A DNA stretch of 64,000 nt from Tretioscincus oriximinensis (taxonomy: Eukaryota > Chordata > Lepidosauria > Squamata > Gymnophthalmidae), in assembly GCA_022410635.1 (NCBI GenBank), contig JAJVDF010000028.1, positions 3,523,962-3,587,961 of the forward strand, read 5' to 3'. The translations under genes and the position numbers were made by a program. Under the pieces are notes generated by a model. It had not been told where the DNA came from, did no database searches, and saw only the letters and a program-made list of their open reading frames with translations. This document shows, one piece after another, positions 45,429 through 58,227 of the stretch (positions are counted from its first letter, which is position 1; each line of letters begins with the position of its first letter).

Positions 45429-46990
45429 AGCTATGAGCGTTTAAGACAGTGACAGATTTTTCAATTGTGCACATGTTTTCATGGAATATATTACCATCAG
45501 AATTGTGGGTGAAAGAAATCATAGTTCAAATAACATTTTTGGGGGTACATCTCTGTATTTGGACTATTCTCAGTTTTAGTAGTGCTGCTTGCTTTTGCTA
45601 CTAGTTTAGTTTTCATTACCTCATTTTGTGTTTTTTCTGTGTTTTCTTTTTTCTCCCTGTTACTGATTTTTATTACGCACTTCGGGATTTATGAAGTAGG
45701 TGGAATGCAAGCATACAAATACGTACATTTAATTAGTTTTTGTCTTCATGGCAAGCTACTGTCCAGGTTTCCAAATGATGACCCTATCCACCCACTATAT
45801 CTGGAAAATGGTGGATAGCAACTGTTTTGCTATTTCAGAGATCTTCTATTCTGTAGTTTCGGGAATGGGTTGATTTCCCCCTCCCATTTCTACTTGGATG
45901 AAATTAAACCAGTAATGTTTGCATTCTGGTAGTGCTTTATTGGAAGCTTTTCTCTTCCTTTTGAAAATAACTTAGAAGTGTTCATTGCTACCACAAAGAC
46001 AAATAGCAATACTAATGTGTGCAACGTATTCACAAAAACCAATGGTTTAAAAAGTATCAGCGGCATTCTTTCTTGTGTTGATCTCATTTATCATTAATTT
46101 AGCTATAGATGGAGTCTGATTTCTTTACTTTGGCAACATGGAGACAAACCTTGTTACTGTGATTTAAATTGTTAGATGAAAGTTGCTACTCTGATCTGTG
46201 TTTTCCCTAGCGGTCACTGTGAGATTAGCGTGAAAGAAAAGGCAAAAAAAAAATCAGTAGAGCAGAAGAATGGTTGGAAAAAAATCTAAGAAATAATCCC
46301 ATTTTAATTGGATGCCTCCATGATATTAGAAAATGAAAATCCAATGGGAGTCTAGTGTTTGTGCTCATCTCAGATTACATTCTTCTTGGATGCACTCATT
46401 TGTGTACATGTTTTTGACAAATGTGCCTTCACTCTAAAGCCTTCTAAAATGCCTTTATTTGTTGAGTACAATCAGTAATTGTTTCTTAATATAATCCTCT
46501 GCAGTTTTTTTATCTCTCTCTATCTCCTATTTCACATAATTCTGTTCAACATTCGGTATCCAGCTCAGTATGTTTGCTTGTGAGTCCCTAATAAAAATAC
46601 TTAAACTAATCATTTACAATGATGAATCCAAATGCTTTCAGCTGCTTCTAACTGCATTCTCTTTCATGGAATACAACTGTAAAATCAAGAGAGATAACCT
46701 CTATAATGGCTCCTGTGCTTGAAATCAAGGTCACATCTCCACTTCTGGCGGAAGTCAATTTGTCTGTGGGCAGATGAAGACATTTCAGAGGTGCTAGGTT
46801 ATTTTTTTGTTTTTGAAGTGGTCTGTGTCAATTGGAAGAAACTGTCCTTCAGCAAAGGCACTGTTGTAAGTGATTGCATTGGAAAATGACCTATGTCATC
46901 TACTTCAAAGGATGCACTGCTACTTAAAACAGAGATGAGGCAGCCCTTGGAGTCACCCAGGAAGGGTAAGTGGAGACACAGCCCAGGTAT
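45429..46990. other. unannotated interval
   Basis: AT-rich, no recognised feature. Confidence 0.45.
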
Positions 46991-47823
46991 TAAGAACATA
47001 AGAAGAGCCATATTGGATCAGGCCACAGCCCATCAAGTCCAGCATTCTGTGTCACACAGAGGCTCACCAGATGCACCTGGGCAGTCCGAACAGAGGAAAG
47101 CAAAATATGCTGCTCCTGTTCGTGACTCCCTGCAAATGGTATTTCAAGAGTCCTGCCTGTTGCTCCATCCCGGAGGCGACATCCAGACAACTATCTTAGT
47201 ATCCATTTATACCCTTAGTGTCCATAAACCTGTCTAGTCCTGTCTTGAAACTATCCAAGCTGTTAGCTACCACTACCTCTTCAGGAAGTAAATTCCACAG
47301 GCCGATGACCCTCTGGGTGAAAAAATACTTTCCTTTGTCTGTTCTCACTTTTCTACCCAACAGTTTTAAGGAGTGCCCTCTGGTCCTTGTGTTGTGTGAT
47401 AGAGAAAACATTTTTTCTCTATTCACCCTGTCGATCCCATGCATGATTTTGTACACTTCAATCAGATCACCCCTCAAACGTCTCCTTTCAAGACTGAAGA
47501 GGCCCAGACGTTGCAGCCTTGCTTCGTAAGGGAGGTGCTCCAGACCCTTGATCATTTTTGTTGCCCTTTTCTGCACCTTCTCCAGTTCCAAAATATCCCT
47601 CTTGAGATGTGTTGACCAGAATTGAACACAGTATTCCAAATGTGGCCTCACCACAGATTTATAAAGAGGCAAAACAACATTTGCTGACTTATTTTTGATT
47701 CCTTTCCTAATTATCCCCAACATGGAATTTGCCTTTTTTGCTGCTGCTGCACACTGGGTTGACATCTTCATTGAATTGTCCACCAACACCCCAAGATCCT
47801 TTTCTTGCTCGGTCACAGAAACT
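46991..47823 (-). mobile_element. CR1 LINE, young 5'-truncated copy
   Basis: 3' end at 46991 (plus TTAAGAACATAAGAAGAGCC). The 3' UTR is intact, and an uninterrupted minus-strand frame covers 47196-47816. Truncated upstream at GTTTCTGTGACCGAG, that is, just after the catalytic box. Among the window's CR1 copies this has the least damage. Confidence 0.93.
47196..47816 (-). pseudogene. CR1 polyprotein C-terminal 206 residues, uninterrupted
   Basis: Encodes EKDLGVLVDNSMKMS, then [49 protein letters not shown] and the terminal FMDTKGINGY, with no stop or frameshift. The sequence is only the part downstream of the RT catalytic box, so it cannot support retroposition. The starting Met is internal to the original protein. 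Differs at six residues over about 157 from the copy at 6.3 kb. Confidence 0.9.
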
Positions 47824-50204
47824 GGTATTTGTTCCAGTTATTCCAGTGAGAAACCAAACTGTATTGTACCTTCCAACTAGTAGACAGAATGGATACCTCT
47901 GGGATGTGATTCTATGCATATAGAAAAAATCACATTAATACCACAGTACAAAGTACAACACCTTGCTGCACTAAGATCACAATGTTAGGGTTTTCCCTTC
48001 GAATTACTACCTCTGAGGTACAAAGAGCTGTGGTACACGAGAGTCCCTATTCTGTGGTAGCTTCCTAGCATATAAATAGACTTCTAATCGCAGCAGGAAT
48101 AAGCTAGGTGCAAATTCTTTATGGGCTTTAGATTCTCGTTAAAAACTGGGCCTTTAGCTGCCCATTCCAGAAAGTAGTCCTTGGGGACGGAAAAGGCTAG
48201 ATTACGATTTTTAAAATGTTTAATGTTCTACTGTGAGCCACTCTGAGCGTTGGATTATGGAAGAGATATAAATCCTTTAGATAAATAAATTTGTAGTGGT
48301 CATGTGTCCACATTATCTGTTTGTTTGTTTCTTNTTTATCCAAGCAGAGAAGAAACTAATTTAAATCTCTTATACTACAGAGAGAAACTGCTCTGGGTGA
48401 AACACAAGCTTGCTCTGCCATTCCTGGGATTGTGTCCCTCTGAAAAAAAAAATCTAAAGAAAAGAATGTGGTGTCATATACAGGAGATGGGGATAGTTGA
48501 CCGTGGCGTTATTCTCTTTTTATAGTATGCCATTTTATATAATTGTATTTGTTATTTGTAGACATTTTATTTTTTTGTGATATAGTCAAATGATTTATCA
48601 ATTGACTTGTAATTACCTATTCTTTATCCATATGAACCACTAGAACCATATTGACAGACACTACATTAAGGAAGTTTCCTTTTTTCCAATTCAAAACTAT
48701 TATAAGCTACTACACAACAATTCTCTCAGAAGCCGCTTACAATAAAACACAACATTGTAAAATCATCATGTATAAAATGAACCATGGAAGATGCCACAAA
48801 ACAAGACACAGCAGACAAATAAACTGCATCAGTGGGAAACACTTTTAGACAAAGAGAAAATATTTTTCACCAAGTGGAAAAAAGATAACAATGACATGAG
48901 ATGAATTTCTAACAGGAGGACATTTCCACAAGGGAGGCTGACGCTTACTTTAGATAGAGGGGTGGAAAACAAGGCTACTACAAAAGTGGTATCTGGAGTC
49001 AAAATAGCTCCAGGTTGATGAAGCACCACAATTCTGCAGTTCTATTTAAACATATCTAAATTGAGTCCACATACTTTTGTGGCTAACACATTAGTTGACC
49101 AGAGGTGAAACTTGGTTATAGAATGGAAACATTTCTCTACAGCTCTTAAAATCACCCTATCAGTGGGTCATCTTCCAGAGCCAAGTAAAATGTGAGGATC
49201 CAGAATGGGTCCTTGTCTATTTCTGATGTCATTCTGGTTACTATTTATCTTCCCAGAAAAGGTAGGAAATGTGTCTTATTCTGGCCCAAATGAGCATTGC
49301 TTTGTTTGGAATGTTAGAATATTTGAACTAGAATGTTTCTGGGAACAAATGCTCTTCCAATGAATAGGCCGTATGCACAGGGCCACAACCTTCCATNGTG
49401 TACTGCTGCATGTGGACTCTGGGATGGTCTTCAGTGACAGTATAGCCTTTTAGGTTTCTGTTGTTTTAGGCAAATGGATCCCGAAGTGTTCTTCTGTCTC
49501 CACTTAATCAAATAGTAACAATAAGATTTCACCTAACAAATCTTCATTTATGATACTCTTAAAATGGAGCCTAACGAAAACCACATATGAAAAAAAAAAT
49601 AAGGCCTGATTTGCACAAATGTGTTATAACACATTTTAAAGAACATTCCTGACCCCTGTGCATATTAAACCTAATTATCACACTTATTATTTTAAGTTCT
49701 AGGCAAAAAAGCAGGACATGGAATAACCAGAGGACTTCTTAAAGTACATCTAAACCTCACTGATCCTGTGTGTGTGTGTGCATGTGTGCAACTGATAAAT
49801 TAGCTACAAAGCCAGATAAATATACCTTGAAAAGTCATTAACTCAATTAAAGTCCCTTAGCTGCCAAGGCTGAAGGATAAAGCTGTGTTCCTCCTACCAC
49901 TGTGACACAATTTTCAGCTTTTTCTCTATATAACAGAAAAGTGTCCTTGAAACTTTCACGCTGTTCAGAAAAACCATAGCCTTTTTCTTCTCTAGGTTTG
50001 TTAGCAGCTTGAACTTATCACCCCCTCTGACAGTGTAGGGGTAGCAAAGAATAATTCGTGTCTTCTCTCCCCCCCCTCCCCCAGATACCACATTATTAAA
50101 GCCAAGATAAATGCCTGGTTCTCAGCTTAGTGTTCATATGTAAAACCTCTTCTTCATGAATTCAGTCAAGGATATTTCTCTTTTTGCTTAAACATATACA
50201 AATG
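47824..50204. other. mostly unannotated, two repeat scraps
   Basis: At 48211-48291 is a plus-strand tail (CTGTGAGCCACTCTGAGC, then GAGATATAAATCC) of the L2/SINE type. At about 48721-48790 is a minus-strand 'R'-like piece (AAGCCGCTTACAATAAAAC). A (GT)n run lies near 49769-49785. Nothing else recognised. Confidence 0.4.
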
Positions 50205-51130
50205 CTTGTTAATCTTCCACAAAAGACCTGCTGTGTGCTTCAGGTGGGCAGGCATTGCTGGCAGATGTAGCTTGCCGATTCAGCTGCCGGCCACATGCCT
50301 TGCAATTCTAGGTTTATGGAAGCACAGAAGTGCGGCAGCTAACATCATTGACCCAGGGGCGGGGCTGGGTGCCTTATATAAGGCAGTTGCCTGGCCTGGC
50401 CAGTGCTATATGCAGGTGAGAAGTCATGTGACCCTCCCACCCTTTCTGTCATGGTTCAGTGTGATAGGTGCACATCTTGGTTGGCTAGAAAGGATAGTTA
50501 CTAGCTGACGTGGCATATATCCCCTGACTATCCCATTGTTTTGTGAGGGCCCTCTTTAAGGGGTTCAGGGTTGTGGAGCTTGCCCTTGGGGAGGGGTTGG
50601 AAGCTGAACGCAACTCTGAGCCATTGGGGATGGGTTCTAAGTAGGTTTAAACCTTGTGAGACCTATAAAACCTCCTTGATTGTCTGGTGTCCGCCTTCAG
50701 TATGGGCTGGGTAGGGCTTACATGGGTGAGCCAAAATGGTTCTGTTGAAGTAGGGCTCGGTGGGACTTGCAACATGTGCAAGCTATATCAGGTGAAGTGG
50801 TTCCACCCAGCAATGGGCTGGGCAGGGTTCCCTTTAGATTAGAGCCATGCCAGGTATTGGGCCTGTCTAAGGTGGCATGGCAGGTCAGCCCAAGGTGGCT
50901 GTGCATCATGGGCTGTGGGGACAGTCGNCCAAGATGCTGCACCTTCTGCACTCCTAGGTACTTGTTAGCCATGGCCTAAATTTATTCTACTTTACCAAAG
51001 GTTAAAAATGTCAAGTGTTCAATGCTATGGTGGTTCAGTGTTTACTTGGTGATATGAAGTATGCTATATGATGCTTATCGAGCTATGATGTTTAATAAAA
51101 TGCCATCAAATGATCAATGCTTTTTTGTGT
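50205..51130 (+). repeat. LTR-like unit with GC box, TATA boxes and polyA signal
   Basis: A GC box (GGGGCGGGGC, about 50357-50365) precedes TATATAAG (50375-50382). A second TATA (TATAAAA, 50664-50670) lies 430 bases before AATAAA (about 51094). The body is GC-richer than its flanks. GTTAGCCATGGCC (about 50966-50978) and CATGTGACCCTCCCACC resemble motifs in the unit at 30.0-30.7 kb. I interpret both as related LTRs, but no TSD or internal region is visible. A host promoter cannot be excluded. Confidence 0.4.
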
Positions 51131-51656
51131 TATTGTCAATATAGCCTTTGCTGGAAACTGCTTATTCACTCAGCTTCACTTCAACTAAAGCAGAGAGCTC
51201 CATACATTATTGGGATGGATTAAACAGACAGATCTTCGACCTATGAAGAGCTAAAGAGTTAAAAATCACATTGTTGTGGAATTCTGATTCATAGTAAAGG
51301 AGCCTAACTATTAGAAAAATATGTTATCTTCCGTTTAGAGTTTCCACACCAGTGGATGCTAGAAAGATTATTAAAGTAACTACTCCAAGTGAGTGTAAAT
51401 CATTTTTCCCCATAGCTCTGCATTTGCAACAAATCTTCCTCTTACCCAAGATCAGGTAGGGGAAGAGCTGCCCCCATGCTCATCTATACTGTCTGCTGCT
51501 GAATACAATATTGCAGGACATGCAACAACGATGTNCCAAAACCACTCTTCAGATTTGTTTTAGAACTATGGAGCTCTGTGAAAGTTGGAAATCTTAGGTT
51601 GTTCATGGGTAGTCCACTGGAACATGTTTCTAGAGTTGTTTGGTTCTTCTTACATT
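51131..51656. other. unannotated interval
   Basis: No recognised feature. Confidence 0.5.
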
Positions 51657-51908
51657 AAGAGCCGATTTGGTATAGTGGTTGGACTCGTACCTGGTAGTCT
51701 CCCGGTTCGATTCCCCACTCCTCCATGAAAGCCAGCTGGGTGACCTTGGCCCAGTCAAAGTTCTTTAGAACTCTCTCAGCCCCACCTACTCCACAGGGTA
51801 TCTGTTGTGGAGAAAACAACAAAAGCTATGTGCACCACCCTATGGTTGGCTGCCCTGAGACCTTCAGGTATAGGGCGGGATAGAAGTACAAATAAATAAT
51901 TAATTAAT
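51657..51908 (+). mobile_element. Sauria-type SINE
   Basis: Head GAGCCGATTTGGTATAGTGG, exact B box GGTTCGATTCC, body GCTGGGTGACCTTGG, tail GGGCGGGATAGAAGTAC plus AAATAAT. Slight deletion after the A box (TTAGTGTGT missing) compared with the 29.7-kb copy. Confidence 0.88.
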
Positions 51909-51997
51909 GAAAATCAGAATGGATTCTTGTGAGGCAATTCATATGGCAATGCCTGAAGAAAGTTATGCCCAGGTGGACATTATCAGTGCTGTGTTGT

Positions 51998-52235
51998 GAG
52001 AGCCAGTGTGGTGTTGAGGTTAGAGTGTCAGTCTTATCTAATAGTTCGAGTCTGCCCACCTCCTTGAAGCCAACTGGGTGACCTTGGGCTAGTCACAGTT
52101 CTTCAGAGCTCTCTCAGTCAAACCTACTTAACAAGATGTCCTTTGCGAAGAGAAGAACAGTATAAGGTGCTTTGATTCCTTTTGGGTTGAGAAAAGTAGG
52201 ATACAAAAACCAATTCCTACTCCTACTCCTCTCCT
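51998..52235 (+). mobile_element. Sauria-type SINE, second subtype
   Basis: Head GAGAGCCAGTGTGGTGTTGA, body CAACTGGGTGACCTTGGGC, tail GCTTTGATTCCTTTTGGG then TTGAGAAAAGTAGGATAC, ending in CTACTCCT units. Its 3' part differs from the 51.66-kb copy and equals the reverse copies at 2.5 and 58.1 kb. Inserted about 90 bases from the previous SINE. Confidence 0.85.
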
Positions 52236-55200
52236 CCTTCTCATCATGTACTAGTATGTGAAGCTAATGGATAAGTATACTTCATATGTTTGTTCTGTAT
52301 CCTTAGGCCAGTTTTCCATTAAACCAGTTATTCTGGGGCTATGACTTTAGATGTTACATTGCCTCTTTCTGCCTTTCTCAGCTGTATAGAAAAAGCCATT
52401 TCCAAATATCATGTTAACTTAGGTATTTTTCAGCCCTTGTCCAAAATCCTAGGAGATGATAACTTAGTTTAATTTTTCATTGTGGAACTGGGCCCTGAGA
52501 CTGGGACTTGAGCATTTTTATGGGATATCAACAAGATGTGGATTTAAAAGTACCTATAATGAATCTCGACCACTGCTTCTGAGTGTCCAATTGAAAAGAG
52601 GATAGATGTGGCATTCTGACCCATGGGATGAATGATTCTCCATATACTGTTCATGGATAGATATGTTAATAGAAATCTGTTGGTGAATATTTTAGTAGAA
52701 ATCTGTTGGTCCTCTTTCCACAGTCTCAACAATCAATAGATCAAGCTGATCCAGTGGATTAAATCAAGTAAAAACAAATCAGACCTACTTCACAAACTTC
52801 TGTCTGTAATTCTTCATGCATGCTGTCTACCGGATCAAATCCTTTAAATCTGCTCATTACCTCCTTCAGTTTAAATCTGAAATTTCCGGTGATCTTTTCC
52901 TACTTTAGATTTTCAGTCCCATAAGAAGATTTTCTAAGTATAGAACTTCAGCCTCTCATTATCATTGTTTGGGACATAGACAATGATATTGAGTGGTTTG
53001 CCTTGGATTCAAAAAACAATAATTCTGCCATTTTTCAAATTATAACNTAGTATTGCTTTTCTCACACTTATATTGACTGTCAAGGTTACTATATTTCTTC
53101 CATGGGATTTTTGCACACAGTACTGTAGCAGCTATAATGATCATCTGGAATTATATCTGTCTGTTTCTATCCATTTTAGTTCACTGATGCCCCAAATGTT
53201 TGATCTTGTTATCTCATGTTTGACCACATCCATCTGATACACAGATATCTCATATATGGAATTTGTAAGATATATTGGATCATTAAGGGCAAAACTCTAC
53301 AAAGGCACAAACATCCCCAGTTTAAATCATTGGGCTGCACAACTGGTATTATGATTGTCATATAAACTGTGAATATAGAGGGCCATAATTCTGATTTCTG
53401 TTTCAGACCAGGTTTTATCATTGAGTCATCAGAATTATATGGAAAAGTTAGGCTATGTTTTTAAAAGGCACAATAAAATATTGCAAAATATTCTCTGCCT
53501 ACAGGAAAAACACACAGACATTGCATGTCATGAATCAGAAATTCACCTGAAGATAACATTTACGTGATTCAGGAATAGCTGGCAGAATATTCTGAGCAAT
53601 ATTAATCTTTACAGCATCAATCTCTATTTTTACCACAACCATAACTGAAGATCTCGTAGCACCATTAAGACAAACATGAAAAAAGTAGCCAGCATGTGCT
53701 TCAAATGAATATTCTTCAAATCAGTATTGCTTTGTTCAGCCCTTTCCCCAGTAATGTACTGGATAATTTTGAAGGCTTCATCTTCTGGTATCATATCTTT
53801 TAGGATTTGGATACTGTCTATGAGTTTTTCTTTGCAAGGATACTGCAATGATTGACCATTACCTTCTCCAGTGGATCATCCTTTATCAGAACTTTCCACT
53901 ATGAGCTGTTTATCTTGCTTATAGCTCTATGAGTTACATAAGGCCTTCTATAAGGATGCAAAGTCCTCCTGAGTAAAATAACCTTGAAGGATAGATGTGG
54001 TAGAAGAAAAGAACATGTCTGAATGATGAAAGAAGGGTAAACAATGAAATATGGAGGGTTTATTTAATATTGTTTTGAGGGTTTTTTTCTTACCTCTCTT
54101 TGAAAGACTTGTTTAACACCTGTGGTTCGAAGGATCAAATGTTAAAGTAAGTAGTGATAGAGGAGAGCACAGTTTCTTTATTTGTGGGATTCCATTAACC
54201 TTTTCTACAATTGTTAGGCTGACAATTCCTCTCAGACCATCTGAACTAATTAAATCCTAGTGGGCAGCAATTGAATCGTCTAACTACTTTGCTCTTGCTA
54301 ATGTTTGCATCTGTGGGTATTCTACTGTTCTGCACTATTTAAATGCACAGTCTTATCCAGTCCAGTACAAAGTGCATTGATCTAACATATTTTGCATAAA
54401 ATGTCAAGTGTATCTAGAGTATTACATCAGAGCAGCAAGTTAGGCATAGTTGAAAATATTCTGTATCTCATGGCAGAATTCCCTGAGGTTTTACAAAAAA
54501 AAGTTATATATGCATTTACTTTGAAACTGTTACCCATTCCAAAAAGTCCTTGGGATTGTGGATGATAGAAACTGAAATAAAGACGTGAGAAATATATGCC
54601 TCAGCACTTTTCTTTTTCATCTCAGTCTTTGGGGAAATGCAAATATGTCCAAGAAAAAAAGATCTTTGGAAAGGTATAGAAACTAGAATGTATGAAGCTG
54701 CATATCACATTTTTCAAAAAAGGGTTTGGAACTAATTTCAGTATTCAGTCATGCGTTACAAAATACAGAAGCTGTGTTTCAATTACACTATTCAAACAAC
54801 ATTTCTATTTGTATGATTTCCACATTGGCATTTTTAATACATAAGTAATATTGCTATATATAGACATTAACTGTTTCCTGCCAATATTCCTAGAACCTCA
54901 GTATTGGAAGTTAGATGTCTGAAACTAGAAGCTTCTTCTACTTGAATAGAGCCATGTGTGTAGTTTATCCAAAGATGTCTCCACCATAGCATTATTCTCC
55001 AGGGTTATGTATGGTGAGTCCATGTCACGTATAGAATCCCATACATATGTTGGAAATACTCCAGCTTCACTTTCACACTGTGTGGCTATTTTTGGTTGTC
55101 TTCATGCCAGTGCATCAACTTCCCTATGTGGACACTGTCTCTTCTATTTTACTGCACTGTGGTGAGGCAACTAAGCCTCATCAGTGCTTAAGATTATGAT

Positions 55201-57713
55201 ATGAATGTAGTTCACCATGCACTGTGCTTTTGCAGCCTTCCTGAATTGGTTTGCGAACTGGCTATAGAACAAGTCTTTAAGACCATTCAACAGAGAGGCA
55301 TCCTAGGTCATAATTTAATATGGCCTCCAATATATTCTATTATGTGGTATTCAATCAGGTTGAGGGTCTAATTTATCTCCCACGTCTGAAAATCAGCATA
55401 AGAGCTATTCCTAAATTTGTAAATCAAGATTAAGATCACTCATAAAATTTTAAATGAATTAATTTTAGAATAAGAGGGCAAAGGTTTAGATAATTGAATA
55501 TGAAGCAGCAGAGACTGGCACTAATGGGAAACCTGCTTCATGCAAAGTAAAGGTGTTTTGAGAGAATATCCTAGTATGGAACCATCTTAAGGTGAGGCTT
55601 CAAGTTGCTGAATTTTAACTGGTATCAAAATAGTAAAACAAAGAAATGTAAAGTATAATTGGGGAGGTAAGGAGGAAGCGTAAGCATAGTGCAGTCACAT
55701 AGGGCTTATTTTTAATCACCCTAGATTCTGTGTAGCATGTGAGGCTGTATGGAAATTTTTGAATAAATTTTGGTCTGGAAGTACTTAAAGTGAGTTAGAA
55801 CTGGAGTTAGAACTGGGGCACTCTTTCACAGAAGAGAGTCCTTTTATAGTTTGCTTGTCTCAGTTAACAAATAATCACCTTTCAGTTATTTATATAATAG
55901 TTTTACCATTCACCCCAAGGCAGTTGCAACTGGCACATCAAAAGAAAGAAATAATTGCACAGACACATTCATGCAGGTTTCTTGGCAGATGCAGAAGTGT
56001 TTTGTCATTACCTTCTGGAGAGATGTCTGAAAATAAACCTACAACCTTTCCAAGTCATTGCCCTATCTCTGAGCTATGACCAATCCCAATGAACATAATA
56101 GCTAACATTAATAAACCTGCAAAAAGGAACTGTCAGGAACTGCGCATAAGCTCTTAGTTGCTGCTGCTCATTTTATCCCTTATGGCTCTGACCAATGGAT
56201 TATCAAACATGTGGCTAAATCCAAGTGACCATGGCTGCATCCAGATGAGAGGTTTTTAAGAGGAGCCACAGTAACATCAAAATGCTGGTTTTGGCCACAC
56301 ATTATACTGCATTATAGCATCGTGGTAATACTCACATTCCCCAATGACTTTATTTTTTTCCTCATAGCTATTTCATGAACTGTGAAATGCATTACTTCTC
56401 CTATGGCTTTACCACACTACTACAGTGGCCCAGTCTGGACAATTACATAGTAATTCTTATAGAACTTTCAGCAAGAATGATAACTGCAAGAAATCATTTT
56501 ATTGGTGGGATTGTCGATCACCCACCAAGAAACTGGATGACATAAAGAACAACAGAGTGTTTGCTTTTGAAGGAAAGACACCACATTACATGAAGGAAAG
56601 CGATCAAGCATAAAAAACCCACCAAAATGATTGCATGCATAGACTGATAAAAATGGCAGCGTAAACCATTTATCATGCCTTACAGAAAAATAAGACCCCC
56701 AAAAGGAAAGTTTGGATGCAACCTAGTTCAATTAATATACTGTATTTATAGTTATAACTTGGGATTTCGGCCTTGAATACTCAATTCATTAGTAATACAT
56801 GAATTAGTTAGTAAGATTCCAGCATCAAGTCCAGAGAGATTTTCTGATGCTAGCTTGCAGTAAAATATGTTTGTTACTCTAGGGCTGCCTGTTTTTATAT
56901 TTTTTATTATTAAGAAGGCGTATAAAGTAACAAGGATATTTTAGTGTTCATCAATTAAAATTTAATTGTTCTGGATTTGAAAAAGAGTAACTGGAATCAA
57001 TTACTTAAGATAGGAACTGTTGTTTCTAAATATGGTGGAGTTTCTTGCGCCTAGAAAACCCCACCACGTCTCTAGAGAAACTAGCCACAAGCGATGTGAG
57101 CTTTAGAGATTTTGAGATTGCTTGCTGGCTGTTGCATCCATTTTAGGAATGGACAGAGCAGGCAAAAGTAAAAGGCTTAAGGTTAAAAGAAAGAGATTAG
57201 ATTCAGGGTTACATGTGAAAGGTGGTTACCCTGGAAAAAGGAAAAATGGAGTGATCTTGTTTATTGGATGTGTACAGCTTTTAGAACCTCCACACGCAGA
57301 TAGTATTAAGGTGATCAACTGATCTGAAATTTTTCCAGGTTTCCTATGAGTCTGTAATGAGTTCCTGTAAGTTTTTCCGCCCTTCCTGTCATTCTGTGAC
57401 AGTTTCCTGTCAGACACAGGAAAAGAAGCTTAATCCTGTGCTTTCTCTCTCCACGTGGTTCAAAACTCCATTGACTGTATCTGTTCTAACCCGATGTACT
57501 GGGCTAATCTTTTGTGAGTCATCCATTTTTTCAAGAAAGCCCAGCAAGAGTTGCCTGGGCAGACTAGCAAGAAGCAACTATCTTTTGCTAGCTGAGATAA
57601 GACACTTCTAAAAACTGTTACTGAAAACAATCTCTTACAGAGGCTATTTGCTGAGGAATTAAAATGAAAACCCTACAAAATACATCTACTTTGTATTTTA
57701 TTTTTAAGTTATC
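52236..57713. other. long unannotated interval
   Basis: About 5.5 kb of AT-rich sequence with only short frames and no recognised repeat. This is the largest stretch free of young insertions, and would be the first place to look for conserved non-coding sequence. Confidence 0.4.
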
Positions 57714-57773
57714 TGCTCTGAGATCTTTAGGTATAAGGTGGGATAAAATTATAAGGAAATACATAAGTAAATA
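57714..57773 (+). mobile_element. Sauria SINE tail fragment
   Basis: GCTCTGAGATCTTTAGGTAT then AAGGTGGGATAAAATTATAA matches the SINE 3' tail. Its end is the target of the Penelope-like insertion that follows. Confidence 0.6.
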
Positions 57774-57927
57774 ATTTCAGAGAAATAGCCGTGTTAGTCT
57801 AGCAGAAAGACCAGCAAAAGAGCTAGTCCCTCAGCATCTGAAGAAGTAGACCTGTCTACGAAAGCTTATGCCAACCACTTTTTTCAGGTTAGTCTCAAAG
57901 TGCTGCTTTGCTGGACATAAGTAAATA
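57761..57927 (+). mobile_element. Penelope-like element, copy C, single-arm form, 13-bp TSD
   Basis: The element (57774-57914, 141 bp) starts ATTTCAGAGAAATAGCCGTG and ends TTTGCTGG. It is flanked by the 13-base duplication acataagtaaata (57761-57773 and 57915-57927). It lacks most of the left inverted arm present in copies A and B, so it does not fold back. The CTGAAGA...CTACGAAAGC core is intact. Confidence 0.75.
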
Positions 57928-57999
57928 CTTAATCATAGAATTGCAGAAGAAAAGTCTTTTTCTGCATTGGGTCTTATTTTAGATTTTATGCTAGAATAG

Positions 58000-58227
58000 G
58001 GGGAAGAAGTGTTGATTTTTATATCCTGTTTTTCTCAACCCGAAAGGAATCAAAGTGACTTACATAATCTTCTATTCTTCCCAACAGACACCATGTGAAA
58101 TAGGTGTGGCTAAAAGAGCACCAAAGAACTGTGTCTAGCCCAAGGTCATCCAGCAGGCTTCATGGTGGAATGCAGAATCCAATCATGAGCTTCTAGTCTG
58201 ACACTCTAACTACCACACCAGTCTGGC
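58000..58227 (-). mobile_element. Sauria-type SINE, second subtype, reverse
   Basis: On the minus strand: GCCAGACTGGTGTGGTAGTT, AGAGTGTCAGAC, then GCTGGATGACCTTGGGC, and tail GATTCCTTTCGGGTTGAG then AAAAACAGGATATAAA. B box degraded. Full length. Confidence 0.85.

Noticed and set aside
45221..45430. Poly-Leu, Thr and Tyr frame resembling a low-complexity membrane protein
   Set aside because: Translation of a CTT/CTA microsatellite.
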